64,000 nt of DNA, taken from an uncultured Lachnospiraceae bacterium (GTDB lineage: Bacteria; Bacillota; Clostridia; Lachnospirales; Lachnospiraceae). The DNA lies in assembly GCA_934317005.1 (NCBI GenBank), contig CAKREB010000005.1:124001-188000 (forward strand). The letters run 5' to 3'. The position numbers and the translations under genes are program-made. Numbering within the stretch: the stretch's first letter is position 1; every line of letters begins with the position of its first letter. Positions 61,528 to 64,000 of this stretch are shown one piece after another. The notes under the pieces are model-generated. The model saw only the letters and a list, made by a program, of their open reading frames with translations, had not been told where the DNA came from and made no database searches.

Positions 61528-63486
61528 CTATATATCCAATGTTGCATATTTGGCTTCTTCCATAATAAACTGGCGTCTTGGAGGAACATTGCTGCTCATT
61601 AGAGTTGTTGTAATGTCATCGGCCTCTACCGTATCGCTGATAGATACCTGAGCAAGAATGCGGCTTTCCGGATTCAGTGTTGTTTCCCAAAGCTGTTCCG
61701 CGTCCATTTCACCAAGACCTTTGTAGCGCTGAATGCTAAGAATCTTATTGTCTTTGTTTTTGCGGAACTTTTCCAATTCAAAATCATTGAATACATATTC
61801 GGAATGCTTCTGCGCTTTTCTGGTCTTTTTGCCCTTATCAGCGGCATCCAGTTTTTTGTTTTCGTAGTCGACCTTATAAAGAGGTGGAAGACCACGATAG
61901 ATTTTGCCCTCGTAGATCAGCTCCGGCATAAAACGATAGAAAAATGTCAATAAAAGTGTGCTGATATGGGCACCATCGACATCAGCATCGGTCAGAATGA
62001 TGATCTTGTCATAACGCAGCTTTGAAATATCGAACTCTTCACCGATTCCACATCCAAAGGATGCGATCATGGTTTTGATTTCATTGTTTTGCAAAATCTT
62101 TTCTAAAGAAGCTTTTTCTACATTTAAGATTTTTCCACGAAGCGGAAGAACAGCCTGTGTCTTGCGGTTTCTGGCGGTTTTTACAGTACCGCCGGCAGAA
62201 TCACCCTCGACAATGTATACTTCACATTCCTCTGGTTTTTTGGAGGTGCAGGCAGCAAGCTTGCTTTTTGTATCCGTGTCATTAAGCTGTTTTAGTACGG
62301 CTGTTCGTGCTTTGTCGCTGGCGCGTCTGGCATTGTAAGATTTTAGAGAGTTTTCTAAGATCTTTTTCAGGATTTCCACATTTTTATCCAGATAGTGCTG
62401 TACTTCGGTACTAAAGACATCCTCTACGGCACTTTTGGCATCTGTGTTTCCAAGCTTTGTTTTTGTCTGACCTTCAAACTGTGGATCGGGATGCTTGATG
62501 GAGATGATCGCGACCAGACCGTTTCGGATATCTTTTCCGTCAAAATTATCATCCTTGTCCTTTAGTACACCAAGCTCTCTGGCATATTGGTTCATAACTC
62601 TGGTCAGTGCTGTCTTAAAGCCGGTGACAAGAGTACCTCCATCAACGACATTGATACGGTTACAGTATGGATTGATCTGCTCTGAAAAGTTAGTAGTATA
62701 TTGAAAAGCAATCTCTACTTCGATATCTCCGCTGGTTCCCTCGATATAGATTGGTTCTTTGTGAAGGACAGAAGCATCGCGGTTGATATAGCTGACAAAG
62801 CTTTTGATGCCATATTTTTCCAAATAAACCTGCTCTTCGTTGTCTATCTCATTTTTATAATTCAGTTTCAGACCTTTATTAAGAAAGGCGATTTCCTTTA
62901 ACTTTTTCTTGATGACATCAGCCTTAAAGGTTGTTGTTTCAAAAATCTCTCCGTCGGGGTAGAAGGTGACTGTAGTACCGGTACTTCCTTTTGGACATTT
63001 GCCGACGGAAGGGAGCATTCCATTTTCAAGCGGTGTGATGGGATGTCCTCCGTTTTCATACTCATCATGGTAAATCTGACCGTTTTTGCGGACTTCGACG
63101 ATCATGTGGGTAGAAAGTGCATTGACAACGGAAGAACCAACTCCGTGCAGACCACCGGAAACCTTGTAAGCACCATTTCCAAACTTACCACCGGCATGCA
63201 GTATGGTATAGACCACGCGCACCGTTGGAATCTTTTTGGTTGGATGGATGTCTACCGGAACACCACGTCCGTTATCCTGAATACAGATGCCGCCATCCTT
63301 TTGCACGGTGATACTGATCTCATTGCAAAAACCGGCAAGGTGTTCGTCGATACTGTTATCTAAAATCTCCCATATCAGATGGTGCAGTCCGCGGCTTCCC
63401 GTAGAACCGATGTACATACCGGGACGCTTGCGAACAGCCTCCAAACCTTCTAATATTACAATTTCTTTTCCTGTATATTCGCTCAT
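61528..63486 (-). CDS. parE: Type II topoisomerase subunit B (ParE/GyrB-like)
   Basis: 652 residues. ATPase half: GHKL fold with E-I-L-D-N-S-I-D-E and G-G-L-H-G-V-G; TOPRIM half with E-G-D-S-A-G-G and D-A-D-V-D-G-A-H-I; C-terminal Q-R-Y-K-G-L-G-E-M. First gene of the minus-strand pair, 101 bases before the A subunit, with its own promoter. The extra segment K-K-L-D-A-A-D-K-G-K-K-T-R-K (about 545-560) is Lys-rich. Confidence 0.93.
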   Translation of the reverse strand: MSEYTGKEIVILEGLEAVRKRPGMYIGSTGSRGLHHLIWEILDNSIDEHLAGFCNEISITVQKDGGICIQDNGRGVPVDIHPTKKIPTVRVVYTILHAGGKFGNGAYKVSGGLHGVGSSVVNALSTHMIVEVRKNGQIYHDEYENGGHPITPLENGMLPSVGKCPKGSTGTTVTFYPDGEIFETTTFKADVIKKKLKEIAFLNKGLKLNYKNEIDNEEQVYLEKYGIKSFVSYINRDASVLHKEPIYIEGTSGDIEVEIAFQYTTNFSEQINPYCNRINVVDGGTLVTGFKTALTRVMNQYARELGVLKDKDDNFDGKDIRNGLVAIISIKHPDPQFEGQTKTKLGNTDAKSAVEDVFSTEVQHYLDKNVEILKKILENSLKSYNARRASDKARTAVLKQLNDTDTKSKLAACTSKKPEECEVYIVEGDSAGGTVKTARNRKTQAVLPLRGKILNVEKASLEKILQNNEIKTMIASFGCGIGEEFDISKLRYDKIIILTDADVDGAHISTLLLTFFYRFMPELIYEGKIYRGLPPLYKVDYENKKLDAADKGKKTRKAQKHSEYVFNDFELEKFRKNKDNKILSIQRYKGLGEMDAEQLWETTLNPESRILAQVSISDTVEADDITTTLMSSNVPPRRQFIMEEAKYATLDI

Positions 63487-63534
63487 ATGTTACCTCGTTT
63501 ATGTTTTTTGCTGTGTGACAGCGCACACATAATC

Positions 63535-63563
63535 ATTATATCGGAAGAAAAAAGAGAATGCAA
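63535..63563 (-). promoter_or_regulatory. Promoter of the topoisomerase operon
   Basis: On the minus strand: TTGCAT (plus 63558-63563), 17-base spacer, perfect TATAAT (plus 63535-63540), about 49 bases before the start codon. Confidence 0.85.
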
Positions 63564-63585
63564 ACAACACAATTAGAAAAAAATG

Positions 63586-63594
63586 TGTTATACT
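63586..63594 (+). promoter_or_regulatory. Divergent promoter for the last gene (extended -10)
   Basis: TGT followed by TATACT (63589-63594); no clear -35. About 100 bases before the gene at 63695. Confidence 0.5.
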
Positions 63595-63694
63595 AGTCTG
63601 CGCAAGCAGGGGGCAGGCGGTTTTGATTCATTTCACAAATACTGTGTCTGCCGTACAGAGCTTGCAAACTGAGAAAGGAAAGCAGGGGATTTAT

Positions 63695-64000
63695 ATGAGA
63701 AATAGAAAAACAAGAACACTGGCATTATTGACAGCAGGAATGCTATTCGCAGGAAGTATCTTTCATGCACCGGCTGCCGAGGCAGCAAGGAGCAAAACCG
63801 TTGATCTGGATGGAGTCTATCATGCGGCACTGGGAGTGTCGACGGCAAATAACAAAACAATCAGCCGTGATGCTTATTATGCAAAAAGCATTAATAAATA
63901 TTATAAAACAAAGCGTTATGCAAAATTAATGTCAGAAAATGCATATTCCGGCAGTAAGACATCTTATAAAGGAACGTTTACAGATACTGTGATCAAAGGA
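63695..64000 (+). CDS. Secreted protein, N-terminal part (3' end outside window)
   Basis: 102 residues visible, frame still open at the window end. Basic start, hydrophobic core (T-L-A-L-L-T-A-G-M-L-F-A-G-S-I-F) and likely cleavage after A-E-A-A near residue 32: a signal peptide. The mature part (N-N-K-T-I-S-R-D-A-Y-Y-A-K-S) is not recognised. AGCAGGGGA precedes the ATG. Exported; function unknown. Confidence 0.75.
   Translation, partial: MRNRKTRTLALLTAGMLFAGSIFHAPAAEAARSKTVDLDGVYHAALGVSTANNKTISRDAYYAKSINKYYKTKRYAKLMSENAYSGSKTSYKGTFTDTVIKG

Noticed and set aside
59174..63486. Definite call as DNA gyrase
   Set aside because: The GyrA box is imperfect, the A subunit is short and no dnaA/recF neighbours are present; ParC/ParE fits better but is not proven.

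Overview
The window comes from the chromosome of a low-GC Gram-positive anaerobe, most likely a Lachnospiraceae (Clostridium cluster XIVa) gut bacterium. The basis is gene content and order: secA-prfB, murB-rapZ-whiA-crh, dnaE-pfkA, a threonine cluster with an ApgM-type homoserine kinase candidate, purine-rich AGGAGG ribosome sites, frequent GTG/TTG starts, and protein sequences typical of that family. No species can be named from sequence alone.

Layout. 1-663: the 3' part of prfA (RF1). 864-7375: a complete F1Fo ATP synthase operon (atpBEFHAGDC, no atpI) with a clear promoter and terminator; the c subunit lacks Na+-binding residues, so it is probably H+-driven. 7441-16949: an accessory island on one strand holding a zinc-ribbon/YARHG membrane protein, an unknown coiled-coil protein, two proteins with central hydrophobic glycine-rich segments, a small beta-rich protein, an FHA protein, a helix-turn-helix protein, a zinc-ribbon Ser/Thr kinase with a PASTA domain, and a secreted BspA-type repeat protein. 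It looks like a phospho-signalling system of unknown output. 16957-17835: a LysR regulator on the opposite strand.

17943-22971: a 4.94-kb insertion at the 5' end of hisH, bounded by 88-bp perfect direct repeats that each carry the hisHF promoter, ribosome site and first codons. It holds a primase-helicase-PLD protein resembling TOTE-type conflict proteins and an AlbA_2/ATPase protein. The primase-helicase has a frame break in an A7 run at its natural start. hisH-hisF-ung follow, then marR and a heterodimeric ABC exporter.

29781-30139 is gene-free. It holds a strong terminator, a candidate three-way-junction structured element with a partial second copy, and the secA promoter. Then come secA, prfB (with a +1 recoding site), hom, apgM/thrB-like, lysC and tex. 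40338-46333 is a sulfate-activation locus (arylsulfotransferase-like, cysD, cysNC, CHR-family transporter). 46798-50845 holds an iron alcohol dehydrogenase, tRNA-Arg(ACG), and a BlaI/M56 regulatory pair. 51066-59105 holds murB, rapZ, whiA, crh-like, dnaE, pfkA and a small acidic membrane protein. 59174-63486 (minus strand) encodes a type II topoisomerase pair (parC/parE-like), and 63695-64000 is the start of a secreted protein running off the window.

Core genes are ordinary housekeeping. The parts most worth study are the kinase/FHA island, the hisH-integrated element with its A7 frame break, the structured element upstream of secA, and the sulfate-activation locus.
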